A stretch of 64,000 bases of DNA, taken from Crocinitomicaceae bacterium (GTDB lineage: Bacteria > Bacteroidota > Bacteroidia > Flavobacteriales_D > Crocinitomicaceae). Location: positions 2,108,001-2,172,000 of the forward strand of contig JADJGJ010000001.1 of assembly GCA_016708105.1 (NCBI GenBank), written 5' to 3'. Below the pieces are notes generated by a model. The model searched no databases, was not told where the DNA came from, and saw only the letters and a program-made list of their open reading frames with translations. The translations under genes and the position numbers were made by a program. The first letter of the stretch is position 1; each line of letters begins with the position of its first letter. Below are positions 1 through 8,626 of this stretch, one piece after another.

Positions 1-2397
1 GGTTTCACAAGCTGACAAAACCATGAGCTTATTTTTTCTTAGGTTAAGATTAGAAACTTCAAATGCAGTCAACACGCCATCTGATCCCGCAGAGTCAGTA
101 TTTAGCCAACAATCATTGCCATTTGCAAAAACAAGTCCTGATCTCATTAACGGATTTTCATTGACAACAAATTGACCATACGCATGCTGGTAAGATGCGC
201 CCCTAAACTCAGGTTTTTGCTGAGAACTAAGTGAAGTATCTGTTTCGAAATTAACTATCAACGGATAAAAAAATCCATGCGTTGCAATGTGCACCAATTC
301 AAATTCAGGCGCCTCCACCGTGAAATTAGTTTCAGTTGCCCTATCTCCGGAATAATGTTTTGCGCTGATTTTTTTATTATTGGAAAGCTCGGTGATGGTA
401 TTAATTTCTGACAACGAACCGGGCAGATAAGCCCAAACTTCTTGTTGTTTATTTTTCCCTATAAATTGGATACCTCCAAACATCAACAAATTATTATGCT
501 TATCAATTTGAGGATTTTTCATATCAGCAATTTGCGCAGTACTGCTAAGTTGTATTAAACTGAATTTAGCAGATAAATATTCCCCGTCAGCCGCGCGCAT
601 GGCAGCAAATGAAACCTTATGCAGCAATCCTGCAGGAGAGAAATAAATAGTTTTGATTCCGGTTAGTACTGATTCTATCGGTTGCCAAATAAGTTTATAT
701 AAATCAGCTTGCAGCATTTCATCTGTTCCATAAATTGAATTGATGTATTCCAAATTATTTCCGGGATATTTACCTAACACTTCCCCAAGTTCAATACCTG
801 AGCACAAACTAATCAATAATGGTCTATTGCTTCCATTGAGGATTACCAATGCAAAATATCTAATTTCTCCTGCATCCTCATCACTATACCAATCTTTAAA
901 CGCAACAAATTCAATGGCGGCCTCACCGGGATTCAATTTGTTCATTACGTCAACAAAGTTGGTGGCGCCTGATGAATAATAATCAGTTCCGTCTAATTCA
1001 TGCATGGCCATTTTTTTCTCCAATGAGTTGGCTTCTTTTTTTAAAGAATCAATCAATAAAATATTCTTTTGTTCAGCCATCTCCTTTTGAATTGATGTCC
1101 AATCAGCGTAATCTTTAATTAAAATACTATCTCCTGATGCTAGAATTCTATTCCTAAATTCAGAAACGGATTTGAGCAAAAATCCTTTATTCATCAATAC
1201 GGTATTGTAAAAATGAATTGAGGCAGAATCAGTGTATTGATCAAGATGAATAAGTGCAGAAAAATAGAGTTCATAATCGTAGGCTAATGTTTGAAAGTAC
1301 AATTCTTTCTCAGCCTCGGTGAGTAAATTGAAGTTGATTTCCATTGCCAGGTTATTGATAGCAATCACTTTTTCAAGACGCTGCAAAACTTGGGTAGAAT
1401 CAGCCATTCTCATATCAACTGAATTACTCAATTTATATGCTTTAACAAGATGATCAGCATAATGTAAATCTTCAGCAAGTTCAAGATGTTGCTCTGCAAA
1501 ATAATTTGCTGAATCAAGATTTCCGAAATCAACATATATTCTTGTCAAATGACTTAGAGCAGATATCTTGACGTCAGGGGCATTTCCGTCTTTACAAAAC
1601 AATAACACGTTATTATAACAACTAACTGCTGAATCAATTTTATTGGTAAGTTGATACAATTCACCAAGATTCGTTAAAGTTCCGGTCATGCTGATGGTAT
1701 CAAAAAGTGTTTCTTGTATAAGCAGCGCTTCTCTGAAATAGACAATGGCCTCATCAAATCTTTTTTGTTTGTTATACATAGCACCGACATTAGAAAGTGA
1801 TATAGAAACTGTATGCGGATTTCCGTAAATTCTATTGAGTTCAATACTTTTAATCCCAGCCTGAATTGCTGCATCAAGATTTCCCTGTAAATAATAGAGA
1901 TAGGATATATTGCTGTACGTAATTCCAATATTGGTAGAATCTCCAACTTCAATTGATTTGTTTATACTGGCTTCAAATTTTCTGATACTCTCAGTATAAT
2001 TGCCAATTCTCAAATAATACAAGCCCAGATTTGAAAGAACAATTGCTTCACCTACTTTGTGACCTATTGACCTATAACAAATCAATGCTTTTTCAGAATA
2101 GTATTTGAATAGATCTAATTCACCATTTAACTCCACAATATAAGCCATCCATGCATAAGCTTCAGGTTTAATGGTAGAAAGATTATATTGTTCTGACATT
2201 GAAATTGTCTTTTCACACATCAGACGTGAACTATCTGCATCAAAATAGATATATTGCCCTATCAATGTCATATAACATGAGGTGCGCACAGAATCATCCT
2301 GAGTCACTTCAATCATTTTCCAAAGAGAATCTCTTATATCTTGTGCTCTGGAAAGAATTGAAAAATTAAATAAAATAACAATCGTGAAAAACCTCAT
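1..2397 (-). CDS. CHAT-domain protease-like protein with TPR repeats (3' end outside window)
   Basis: The open frame runs from an ATG at 2397 off the left edge without a stop (799 codons visible). A short signal peptide (residues 1-19, ending SRAQ) precedes a long helical TPR array at about residues 20-380. Repeats with NLG-type and Y-L-x-G-N helices can be read by eye. A linker follows, then a caspase-like CHAT domain. The CHAT dyad is visible: His707 in HIATHGFF and Cys797 in LSACET, where the window cuts the gene. CHAT proteins are caspase-relative peptidases or peptidase-like scaffolds; TPRs usually bind the partner or substrate. The signal peptide suggests an exported or envelope protein. 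No partner gene is visible because the downstream side lies outside the window. The family call is firm; substrate and activity are unknown. Confidence 0.85.
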   Translation of the reverse strand, partial: MRFFTIVILFNFSILSRAQDIRDSLWKMIEVTQDDSVRTSCYMTLIGQYIYFDADSSRLMCEKTISMSEQYNLSTIKPEAYAWMAYIVELNGELDLFKYYSEKALICYRSIGHKVGEAIVLSNLGLYYLRIGNYTESIRKFEASINKSIEVGDSTNIGITYSNISYLYYLQGNLDAAIQAGIKSIELNRIYGNPHTVSISLSNVGAMYNKQKRFDEAIVYFREALLIQETLFDTISMTGTLTNLGELYQLTNKIDSAVSCYNNVLLFCKDGNAPDVKISALSHLTRIYVDFGNLDSANYFAEQHLELAEDLHYADHLVKAYKLSNSVDMRMADSTQVLQRLEKVIAINNLAMEINFNLLTEAEKELYFQTLAYDYELYFSALIHLDQYTDSASIHFYNTVLMNKGFLLKSVSEFRNRILASGDSILIKDYADWTSIQKEMAEQKNILLIDSLKKEANSLEKKMAMHELDGTDYYSSGATNFVDVMNKLNPGEAAIEFVAFKDWYSDEDAGEIRYFALVILNGSNRPLLISLCSGIELGEVLGKYPGNNLEYINSIYGTDEMLQADLYKLIWQPIESVLTGIKTIYFSPAGLLHKVSFAAMRAADGEYLSAKFSLIQLSSTAQIADMKNPQIDKHNNLLMFGGIQFIGKNKQQEVWAYLPGSLSEINTITELSNNKKISAKHYSGDRATETNFTVEAPEFELVHIATHGFFYPLIVNFETDTSLSSQQKPEFRGASYQHAYGQFVVNENPLMRSGLVFANGNDCWLNTDSAGSDGVLTAFEVSNLNLRKNKLMVLSACET

Positions 2398-2513
2398 TAT
2401 CCGTCATTAATGAAGTAAATATAAAGAATGCAAGTGAAAACAGAATAGCTTGTTGCTTCTTAAAAATAATGAAACACTAAAATTGAAAGCAGAATTGCTG
2501 AAGTACTTTGTAT

Positions 2514-2987
2514 CTATGAAAGCACATCCACCACTTTCACAAAGCGCTGGGTATAGTATCCATCAGAGAGTTTTGAGATTTTTACTCCGCCTCCGCGATA
2601 GGATGATGAGTGAATGAAAATCAAATCTTCTCCTCCATTATCAAAAACGATACCCACATGTCCAATGCTAGAACTTTGAGTGCCTTTGAATAAAATGATA
2701 TCGCCGGTTTCAGCACATTCCTTTTCTTTTTTCACACCCAAATTACCCATAGCTGCACTAGAATGAGGTAATTTAATTCCGAATTTTTTGAATACATAAA
2801 GTACGAATCCTGAACAATCAAAACCATCTGTTGATTCTCCGCCCCACTTGTAGGGAGTTCCAACAAAATTTTCAGCATATACCACAATGCTATCACGCAG
2901 GTTATAGCTTACACAAAGTGAATCATTCTCATTGGAAAATCCAATAACCGAGAACAAAGCAATGCATGATGTGAGAAATAATTTCAT
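2514..2987 (-). CDS. NlpC/P60-family cell-wall endopeptidase
   Basis: A 157-residue exported protein with a signal peptide at about residues 1-18. The single NlpC/P60 (C40) domain has Cys58 in DCSGF, His110 in GHVGIV and a third polar residue, His126, in FIHSSS. The preceding TPYKWGG segment is also typical. Such enzymes cut peptidoglycan stem peptides, commonly between gamma-D-Glu and the diamino acid. There is no SH3 or LysM targeting domain, so this is a minimal one-domain form. The gene is monocistronic and has a good sigma-ABfr-type promoter about 60 bp upstream. Confidence 0.88.
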   Translation of the reverse strand: MKLFLTSCIALFSVIGFSNENDSLCVSYNLRDSIVVYAENFVGTPYKWGGESTDGFDCSGFVLYVFKKFGIKLPHSSAAMGNLGVKKEKECAETGDIILFKGTQSSSIGHVGIVFDNGGEDLIFIHSSSYRGGGVKISKLSDGYYTQRFVKVVDVLS

Positions 2988-3046
2988 AGTATAGATATTT
3001 CAGTTTGTTGGTGACAGCAATGAGTCGTGGTTCATTTATGCCGGTG

Positions 3047-3076
3047 CAAAAGTACCTCGTTCATGTGGTGTCACAA
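3047..3076 (-). promoter_or_regulatory. Promoter of the NlpC/P60 gene
   Basis: On the minus strand this reads TTG (3074-3076), a 19-bp spacer and TACTTTTG (3047-3054). It matches the Bacteroidota TTG/TAnnTTTG promoter form and lies about 60 bp before the ATG at 2987. Confidence 0.6.
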
Positions 3077-3248
3077 AATTTGAGGTGTGAAGAAATGTTA
3101 ATTGCATTAATTGGTAGGGGCGAATGCGATTCGCTCCATGGTACAACGCCGTTAAATACACCTGATTTAAGATTTCATTCATTTCGAACATGAACTGCCT
3201 AAAACTGAAGTTATAGCAATTCAATACGGTTTCTGAATTGGTATTTAT

Positions 3249-3256
3249 TACCTTTG
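3249..3256 (+). promoter_or_regulatory. -7 box directly before the 3261 start codon
   Basis: TACCTTTG ends only four bases before the ATG at 3261. Transcription would start at or just inside the start codon, so the mRNA may be leaderless. No clear -33 TTG is seen at the usual distance. Confidence 0.4.
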
Positions 3257-3260
3257 CCTT

Positions 3261-3770
3261 ATGCTTGAGAAAATTCAGAAAATAAATATTCTTCAACGAA
3301 TTTGGATATTTATTATCGGCACAAAAAAACCAAATCTTTTGACACAAATTTCTGTGGCAATTGCCCTCTGCATCTGGTTCTATTTTTTCTCATGGAACCT
3401 GATGAGTTTTTTAAGTATGATTTTGATGGACACGCTTGATCATGCCAACGAACTAGAAATGGCTTTTAACCGTGTTGGCGGCAGGTATCAGTATTTTTTG
3501 CATGGCAATATTACCAATTGGATATTGATTCATGCCTTTATTCAGTTGATTCTTTCGGCAACATCACTCGTTGGTTTAATTCTAATCTGGCGACAAATAA
3601 AATCAGGATTCCTGCTCTACATTTTTTCTAACGCAGCAATCTACGTGGTCATGTTCTTTGTGATGGGACCAGCCTACATCTGGCATGAAACTTCATTGGT
3701 TGATTTTGTGCTTTTACTCATGATTACGCTCTACTTTCTAACCGGTTATTGGTTGTTTTACAGAAAATAG
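3261..3770 (+). CDS. Small integral membrane protein of unknown function
   Basis: A 169-residue protein with four likely membrane helices, at about residues 28-55 (aromatic-rich), 83-107, 112-132 and 142-166. An extra-membrane loop carries DHANELEMAFNRVGG. No enzyme motif is recognised, and it is not assigned to a named family. It stands alone, convergent with the RidA gene that ends nine bases downstream. The start at 3261 is the first Met of the frame and sits just behind a -7 box; if the mRNA is not leaderless, the true start could be the Met at residue 48, but that would remove the first helix. It is real by length, composition and hydrophobic pattern. Confidence 0.65.
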   Translation: MLEKIQKINILQRIWIFIIGTKKPNLLTQISVAIALCIWFYFFSWNLMSFLSMILMDTLDHANELEMAFNRVGGRYQYFLHGNITNWILIHAFIQLILSATSLVGLILIWRQIKSGFLLYIFSNAAIYVVMFFVMGPAYIWHETSLVDFVLLLMITLYFLTGYWLFYRK

Positions 3771-3778
3771 AACAGGAC

Positions 3779-4309
3779 TTATTCAACCACCGCAATCATA
3801 GAAATTTCAACATTTACTCCCTTTGGTAAACCGCCAACTTCTACCGTTTCCCGAGCAGGAAAATCTTCATTGAAATAAGAAGCATACACTTCATTCACTG
3901 CTTGAAAATCTTTCATACTCTGCAAAAAAATACTGGTCTTCACTACATGACTAAAATCCACGCTTGCTTCTTCTAACAAGGCCTTCAAATTTTTCATCAC
4001 TTGATGGGTTTCGTTTTGAATGGTATCCATCACCAGCTCTCCTGATTCAGGGTTGATAGCAATTTGTCCTGAGGTATATAAAAAGCCATTCACAAGAACA
4101 GCTTGACTATACGGACCAATAGCGCCGGGTGCTTTTTTTGTTGAGATAATTTTTTTCATATTTTTTCTTTCTGTTTTATTTTCAATTATTGATTCAGGTG
4201 TAGAGACACAATCCAGAGCAGACATAACAAAAGTACCCGCCACAAACATACTGGAATTTGCCAGAAATTTTCTGCGCGTTATCTTTGAACCGGATTTCTT
4301 GTCTTTCAT
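3779..4309 (-). CDS. RidA-family imine deaminase with N-terminal Tat/lipoprotein leader
   Basis: Residues 51-176 form a complete RidA (YjgF/YER057c) domain beginning MKKIISTKKAPGAIGPYSQ. It keeps the substrate-binding Arg153 in PARETVEV and Glu168 in VEISMIAV. RidA hydrolyses reactive enamine/imine intermediates released by PLP enzymes and is normally cytosolic. In front lies a 50-residue leader with a twin-arginine motif (TRRKFL, residues 11-16), a hydrophobic stretch and a lipobox-like SALDC with Cys34. This is the look of a Tat-exported lipoprotein. An internal ATG at 4159 would give an ordinary cytosolic RidA, and a purine-rich run (AGAAAGAAAAA) lies just before it. The gene may make two forms, or only one. 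Domain identity is firm; export is inference. Confidence 0.85.
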   Translation of the reverse strand: MKDKKSGSKITRRKFLANSSMFVAGTFVMSALDCVSTPESIIENKTERKNMKKIISTKKAPGAIGPYSQAVLVNGFLYTSGQIAINPESGELVMDTIQNETHQVMKNLKALLEEASVDFSHVVKTSIFLQSMKDFQAVNEVYASYFNEDFPARETVEVGGLPKGVNVEISMIAVVE

Positions 4310-4325
4310 GGAAATTTCCCGAATT

Positions 4326-4333
4326 CAAAAATA
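4326..4333 (-). promoter_or_regulatory. -7 box upstream of the Tat-RidA gene
   Basis: Reads TATTTTTG on the minus strand, about 16 bp before the long-form ATG at 4309. Its position favours transcription that includes the Tat leader. A TTG 15 bp further upstream is closer than usual. Confidence 0.4.
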
Positions 4334-4379
4334 GCAATAATGCATAAACAATAACTTAAAACTTTACCACCACATTCTC

Positions 4380-4952
4380 ATGCGCATTTTGCTTATAGAT
4401 AACTACGATTCGTTCACCTTTAATTTGGTGCATTACCTTGAAGCCAACAATGCAGAAGTACTAGTAAAAAGAAATGATGAAGATTTTATAGCTCACATTC
4501 AATCATCAGATGCAATTGTTATTTCTCCGGGACCTGGTTTACCGAGTGAATCAGGACAATTAATGGAAATTCTTCAACGGGTTATTTCTCATAAACCGGT
4601 ACTTGGAATCTGTCTTGGATTTCAAGCCATTGTTGAACATTTTGGCGGAACTTTATTCAATCAGAAAAAAGTCAAACATGGTGTATCTGAAAAAATAAAT
4701 ACAGAAAAAAACAGCATACTTTTTCAGAATTTACCTAGTGAAATGTATGTCGGACTTTATCATTCATGGGCAGCTGATGAAAATAATTTTCCATCTGAAT
4801 TAACGATCACAGCGCGTTCTGAAAACAAGGTCATCATGGCTTTTGAACACAAGTTGTTACCTATTTTTGGCACGCAATTTCATCCGGAATCCATCATGAC
4901 CGAACACGGAAAAAAAATGATTGCAAATTTTATTCAAACTATCCCCATTTGA
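4380..4952 (+). CDS. pabA: Glutamine amidotransferase of anthranilate/aminodeoxychorismate synthase (TrpG/PabA)
   Basis: A 190-residue class I glutamine amidotransferase. It begins with the family hallmark LLIDNYDSFTFNL. The catalytic triad is visible as Cys78 in GICLGFQ, His168 in FHPES and Glu170. It releases ammonia from glutamine for a chorismate-using partner, giving anthranilate (tryptophan) or aminodeoxychorismate (folate). No trpE or pabB lies next to it, so the sequence alone does not decide between TrpG and PabA. A stand-alone copy outside a trp operon more often serves folate synthesis or both. Length is normal for the family. Confidence 0.85.
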   Translation: MRILLIDNYDSFTFNLVHYLEANNAEVLVKRNDEDFIAHIQSSDAIVISPGPGLPSESGQLMEILQRVISHKPVLGICLGFQAIVEHFGGTLFNQKKVKHGVSEKINTEKNSILFQNLPSEMYVGLYHSWAADENNFPSELTITARSENKVIMAFEHKLLPIFGTQFHPESIMTEHGKKMIANFIQTIPI

Positions 4953-4991
4953 AATAATTTTAATCAAGCGGCGTTTACCTGACAACGCGGC

Positions 4992-5696
4992 ATGAAAAAA
5001 TCCTGTAATATTTTAATACTCGTTCTTCTATCTATTCAGGCAAACAGCCAACGAAATGGGCGTAACTACCCCTATTTTGAATATAAAGATTTTCACTTTG
5101 GAACCATGCTGGGTATAACCATTTCAGATTTTAACTACCAACTCAACACGTCCACAAGTTCAAAAAATGGAATTTCTAATATCATCATTGAACAAGGTCC
5201 TGGCATGGGTATTCACATTCCGGTTGTATCATGGAATCCTCATCCTGTTTACAATGTGCGTCTGGTGCCATCACTGTCATTTCATGAAACTGCTGTTACC
5301 TATCAATACGTTGAAAATGATCAACAGAAATCAAAAACAACAAGAAACGAGCGCACGCTATTAAACTTTCCTTTGCTGATGAAATTCAATACACGTCGTC
5401 TGACCAATTTTTCAGCGTATGCCATAACCGGCTTATGTTATAGCTATGATTTGGCAAGTCAAAAAGATGTGGATCCAAAATTAAATGATCCAATTCTTCG
5501 TTTGAGAGAGCATGAATTTTCCTATCAAGTTGGCGGCGGATTTGATTTCTATCTCCCCTATTTTAAATTTGGCATTGACATAAAATTATCCAACGGCATA
5601 AATGATTTGTTGATACATGACCAAACATTTTTTAGTGATCCGCTGCGCTCATTGCGTTCACAAACCTGGTGGTTTTCTATTACCTTTGAGGGGTGA
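4992..5696 (+). CDS. porT: PorT-like outer-membrane beta-barrel protein of type IX secretion
   Basis: A 234-residue protein with a signal peptide (about 1-19). The barrel segments match PorT/SprT: FHFGTMLGITISDF near the N-terminus, GPGMGIHIPV, then NVRLVPSLSF, and at the C-terminus FYLPYFKFGIDIKLS and a final WWFSITFEG with a terminal aromatic strand. PorT is needed for the Bacteroidota-specific type IX secretion system, which exports proteins with C-terminal sorting domains. The stop overlaps the GTG start of the FAD gene by four bases, so the two are translationally coupled. Family assignment is by pattern; a generic outer-membrane beta-barrel is the alternative. Confidence 0.72.
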   Translation: MKKSCNILILVLLSIQANSQRNGRNYPYFEYKDFHFGTMLGITISDFNYQLNTSTSSKNGISNIIIEQGPGMGIHIPVVSWNPHPVYNVRLVPSLSFHETAVTYQYVENDQQKSKTTRNERTLLNFPLLMKFNTRRLTNFSAYAITGLCYSYDLASQKDVDPKLNDPILRLREHEFSYQVGGGFDFYLPYFKFGIDIKLSNGINDLLIHDQTFFSDPLRSLRSQTWWFSITFEG

Positions 5697-7267
5697 TACA
5701 AATTATTGACATTAGCATTCCTTGGCAAGAGATTCAAAATGACCTATTCATACGTGAGCAGGTTTGTTTGCTGCTTAATATTGAGCAGAAAGATATTTCA
5801 CACATAGAAATCAGAAAACGGTCTTTAGATGCGCGTAAAAAAAATATACGCTACAATTTACGCTGTGAAGTATACGTGAATGAAACGTATGAAGAAATAA
5901 CATCATGGTTTTTTCCGGCGCCAATTAAATCAAATCATACAATACATATTATTGGTTGCGGTCCTGCCGGATTATTCACCGCCTTGCAAGCTCTTGAACT
6001 AGGCATAAAACCAGTGATTTTTGAACGCGGTAAAGATGTGAGATCAAGACGGCGAGATCTCGTAAATATTCATCGTGATCACATGGTAAATCCTGATTCT
6101 AATTATTGTTTTGGAGAAGGAGGCGCTGGCACATTCTCTGACGGTAAATTATATACCCGTTCAAAAAAAAGAGGAAACGTTCAGCGTGCGTTGGAATGGT
6201 TTGTACATTTTGGTGCTGACAAAGATATTCTGGTAAATGCACATCCGCATATTGGAACTAATCGTTTACCCAAAATAATTCAAGCCATGCGTGAAAAAAT
6301 AATTGCCTGTGGCGGTGAGGTACATTTTAATTCCAAACTTACTGATATAACTGTTGAGAATAATCAAATTAAAGAGTTTACTATCAATGATGCACAACGC
6401 ATTCCGTGCTCACATCTTGTTTTAGCAACCGGACATTCAGCCCGTGATATTTTTGAATTATTACATCGTAAACAAATTAAAATTGAAGCAAAACCTTTTG
6501 CACTTGGAGTGCGAATTGAACATCCTCAAAAATTGATTGATCATATTCAATATCACGGATTATCAAGTAATGATTTATTGCCACCTGCTGCCTATTCACT
6601 CGTTACTCAAATAGATGACATGGGTGTTTATTCATTCTGTATGTGCCCGGGTGGCATTGTTGCACCTTGTGCCACGGCATCTCACGAGGTAGTAACAAAT
6701 GGATGGTCTCCGTCAAAAAGAAATAATGCATTTGCCAATTCAGGAATTGTTGTTCAAATTGAACCAAAACATCTGTTAAAAAACGCAGTAGATGATCCTT
6801 TTATTTGTCTGAATTTTCAGAAAAAGGTTGAATATGATTGTTGGGTAGCATCAGGTAAAACACAAGCCGTGCCTGCCCAACGACTCACTGATTTTATTGA
6901 AGAAAAAAAATCAGACACACTTCCTGAATCCAGCTATCAACCTGGAATTGTTTCAGTAAATCTGCATGAAATATTACCCTTGATGATTTCCAAAAGATTA
7001 AAAAAAGCCTTCATTGAATGGGGAAAAAAAATGCCGGGATTTATTACCTCTGAAGCAATACTACACGCACCTGAATCACGCACCTCGTCACCAGTTAAAA
7101 TACCCCGGAGTGAACAGGGTTATGACCACATTGAAATATCGGGTCTTTACCCAATTGGAGAAGGAGCAGGTTATGCCGGCGGAATCATGTCATCAGCCGT
7201 AGATGGAATGAATTGCGCAACTTGGATAAATGAAAATAAATTCAAAATAAAGATGGAGCATAGTTAG
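5693..7267 (+). CDS. FAD-dependent dehydrogenase-like protein (COG2509 type)
   Basis: A 524-residue protein. Residues 1-80 form an N-terminal domain rich in basic residues (IEIRKRSLDARKK). An FAD-binding Rossmann fold follows, with GCGPAG at residues 89-94 and ERGKDVRSRRRD closing the second strand. Further conserved pieces are CFGEGGAGTFSDGKLYTR, VLATGHSARD and near the end GLYPIGEGAGYAGGI. These are the marks of the widespread but poorly characterised COG2509 family. The reaction is unknown; it is not a classic reductase. The start is GTG, overlapping the porT stop by four bases, and no ATG fits better. Confidence 0.82.
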   Translation: MIQIIDISIPWQEIQNDLFIREQVCLLLNIEQKDISHIEIRKRSLDARKKNIRYNLRCEVYVNETYEEITSWFFPAPIKSNHTIHIIGCGPAGLFTALQALELGIKPVIFERGKDVRSRRRDLVNIHRDHMVNPDSNYCFGEGGAGTFSDGKLYTRSKKRGNVQRALEWFVHFGADKDILVNAHPHIGTNRLPKIIQAMREKIIACGGEVHFNSKLTDITVENNQIKEFTINDAQRIPCSHLVLATGHSARDIFELLHRKQIKIEAKPFALGVRIEHPQKLIDHIQYHGLSSNDLLPPAAYSLVTQIDDMGVYSFCMCPGGIVAPCATASHEVVTNGWSPSKRNNAFANSGIVVQIEPKHLLKNAVDDPFICLNFQKKVEYDCWVASGKTQAVPAQRLTDFIEEKKSDTLPESSYQPGIVSVNLHEILPLMISKRLKKAFIEWGKKMPGFITSEAILHAPESRTSSPVKIPRSEQGYDHIEISGLYPIGEGAGYAGGIMSSAVDGMNCATWINENKFKIKMEHS

Positions 7268-7349
7268 TCTAAAACTTTTATCAGTTGGTCGATTTTAAGT
7301 TGATTGATTCTATTTTGGATTTATCTTTATCAAACTAAACTCATACCCT

Positions 7350-7850
7350 ATGAAATCAAAATTACTCCTTGCAGGTGCACTATTTTTTGTTGTCAACTAT
7401 TTAGCTGCACAAGTAAATCCACACGCCATTGGACTTCGCCTTAACGGTGACGGAAGAGGAAATGGCGCTGAAATATCTTACCAACATGGTTTTGGTGATG
7501 CTAATCGTCTTGAATTAGATTTTGGTGGCAGAAGTCATAAAGATTGGAGACATTTTGGAATTTATGCAGGATATCATTGGGTATGGAATCTCACCGGTGG
7601 ATTAAACTGGTTTATCGGTCCGGGAGCTGCAATTGGATTTTACGATGGAAAATACAACCACAATGGTTGGGATGATGATGGATTGACTTTAGCAATTGGT
7701 GGACAGATTGGATTGGAATATGACTTTAATTCTGCCGGGGCTCCAATTCTACTTGGACTTGATGCTAGACCACTTTGGGAAGTATGGGATTATTGGGAAT
7801 ATAACTCATTTGGTTACGGTGCAGCCTTATCAATCCGCTACACATTCTAA
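7350..7850 (+). CDS. Small outer-membrane beta-barrel protein
   Basis: A 166-residue protein with a signal peptide (residues 1-20, ending LAAQ) followed by alternating polar and hydrophobic strands rich in Gly, Trp and Tyr. It ends in SIRYTF, the terminal aromatic that outer-membrane barrels show. About eight strands can be drawn. No family name is recognised. It is followed directly by a strong hairpin terminator and is likely a single-gene unit. Confidence 0.65.
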   Translation: MKSKLLLAGALFFVVNYLAAQVNPHAIGLRLNGDGRGNGAEISYQHGFGDANRLELDFGGRSHKDWRHFGIYAGYHWVWNLTGGLNWFIGPGAAIGFYDGKYNHNGWDDDGLTLAIGGQIGLEYDFNSAGAPILLGLDARPLWEVWDYWEYNSFGYGAALSIRYTF

Positions 7851-7863
7851 GCAATAATATCGA

Positions 7864-7892
7864 GAGAGAGGTCAAGAGCCTCTCTTTTTTTT
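7864..7892 (+). terminator. Rho-independent terminator after the 7350 barrel gene
   Basis: Stem AGAGAGG (7865-7871) pairs with CCTCTCT (7879-7885) around a seven-base loop, followed by a run of T to 7892. Confidence 0.8.
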
Positions 7893-8211
7893 ATCCTGCA
7901 ATAAATTCGTAATCCCTCTCAACTTTGCAAATGCGTACTTTATATAATTGGTACCATTTTTCTTTGCCGAATTTTTGAGCAAGTTGATGTCGCGCATTTT
8001 CTTTCCACACTTTGATAGACTCCAAATCTTTCCAGTAAGAAACAGTAATTCCAATTTCAGTTCGGCTTGATTCCATTCCTAAAAAACCATCATAGTGTTG
8101 AACCAAATCAAACATCTCTTTACCCATTTCAGCATAACCTTGATCTCCATCAGTACGTGATGAAGTGAAAATTACAGCGTAATACGGTGCTTGCGGAGTT
8201 TTAGCAATCAT
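7891..8211 (-). CDS. ABM-domain (antibiotic-biosynthesis monooxygenase-like) protein
   Basis: A 106-residue single-domain protein with the dimeric alpha/beta-barrel ABM pattern: YYAVIFTSSR at the first strand, a GFLGMESSR segment and VSYWKDLESIKVWKENARH, the helix-strand signature of this family. Members include quinol monooxygenases, heme-degrading enzymes and many with no known substrate. No heme-binding residue can be assigned with confidence. It is six bases behind the DUF4625-like lipoprotein gene and is very likely co-transcribed with it. Confidence 0.75.
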   Translation of the reverse strand: MIAKTPQAPYYAVIFTSSRTDGDQGYAEMGKEMFDLVQHYDGFLGMESSRTEIGITVSYWKDLESIKVWKENARHQLAQKFGKEKWYQLYKVRICKVERDYEFIAG

Positions 8212-8217
8212 AAATTT

Positions 8218-8607
8218 TCATTCGATAAAATGTAACATCAATTTTGTGGTGGCAGTTTTTTCTTCTGCATCTTTCAATTCAAAGTGAAGATAATAAACTG
8301 ATTCAATACCGGTTGGAACAGTTATTGAGACAGAAAAATCAAACGACTTGTCGGAAATATTTTCTTCAAGTTGATATGGAAAATCAGGTGTTAATGTTCC
8401 GTCTTCTTCACCAATATATACTTTGTACCAACTGAGATTCTGATCATCTTTAAACGTTGCATCAACCTCTACGCTTGTGCCCATCACATGCTCGGAGTGA
8501 TTTTCAGGATTGTGTATAATGATCTCCGGATCTTTCCGATCCTTGGTACAAGAAGAAAGCATGACTACAGTGATTACAACAAGGAAAATAGGTTTTGAAA
8601 AATGCAT
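8218..8607 (-). CDS. Lipoprotein with DUF4625-like Ig-fold domain
   Basis: A 129-residue protein with a lipoprotein signal peptide (lipobox LSSC, Cys20). It continues with KDPEIIIHNPENHSEHV, then an Ig-like beta-sandwich ending in YLHFELKDAEEKTATTKL. That layout resembles DUF4625 lipoproteins of Bacteroidota. It probably sits in the inner leaflet of the outer membrane or on the surface. It is the first gene of a two-gene unit with the ABM protein. Function is unknown. Confidence 0.65.
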   Translation of the reverse strand: MHFSKPIFLVVITVVMLSSCTKDRKDPEIIIHNPENHSEHVMGTSVEVDATFKDDQNLSWYKVYIGEEDGTLTPDFPYQLEENISDKSFDFSVSITVPTGIESVYYLHFELKDAEEKTATTKLMLHFIE

Positions 8608-8626
8608 ATCAGAAAATTTATACCAT

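Noticed and set aside
3036..3347. A 103-residue minus-strand open frame and a 62-residue plus-strand frame near 3005
   Set aside because: They overlap the NlpC promoter and the start of the membrane protein gene, and neither has a recognisable domain or signal.
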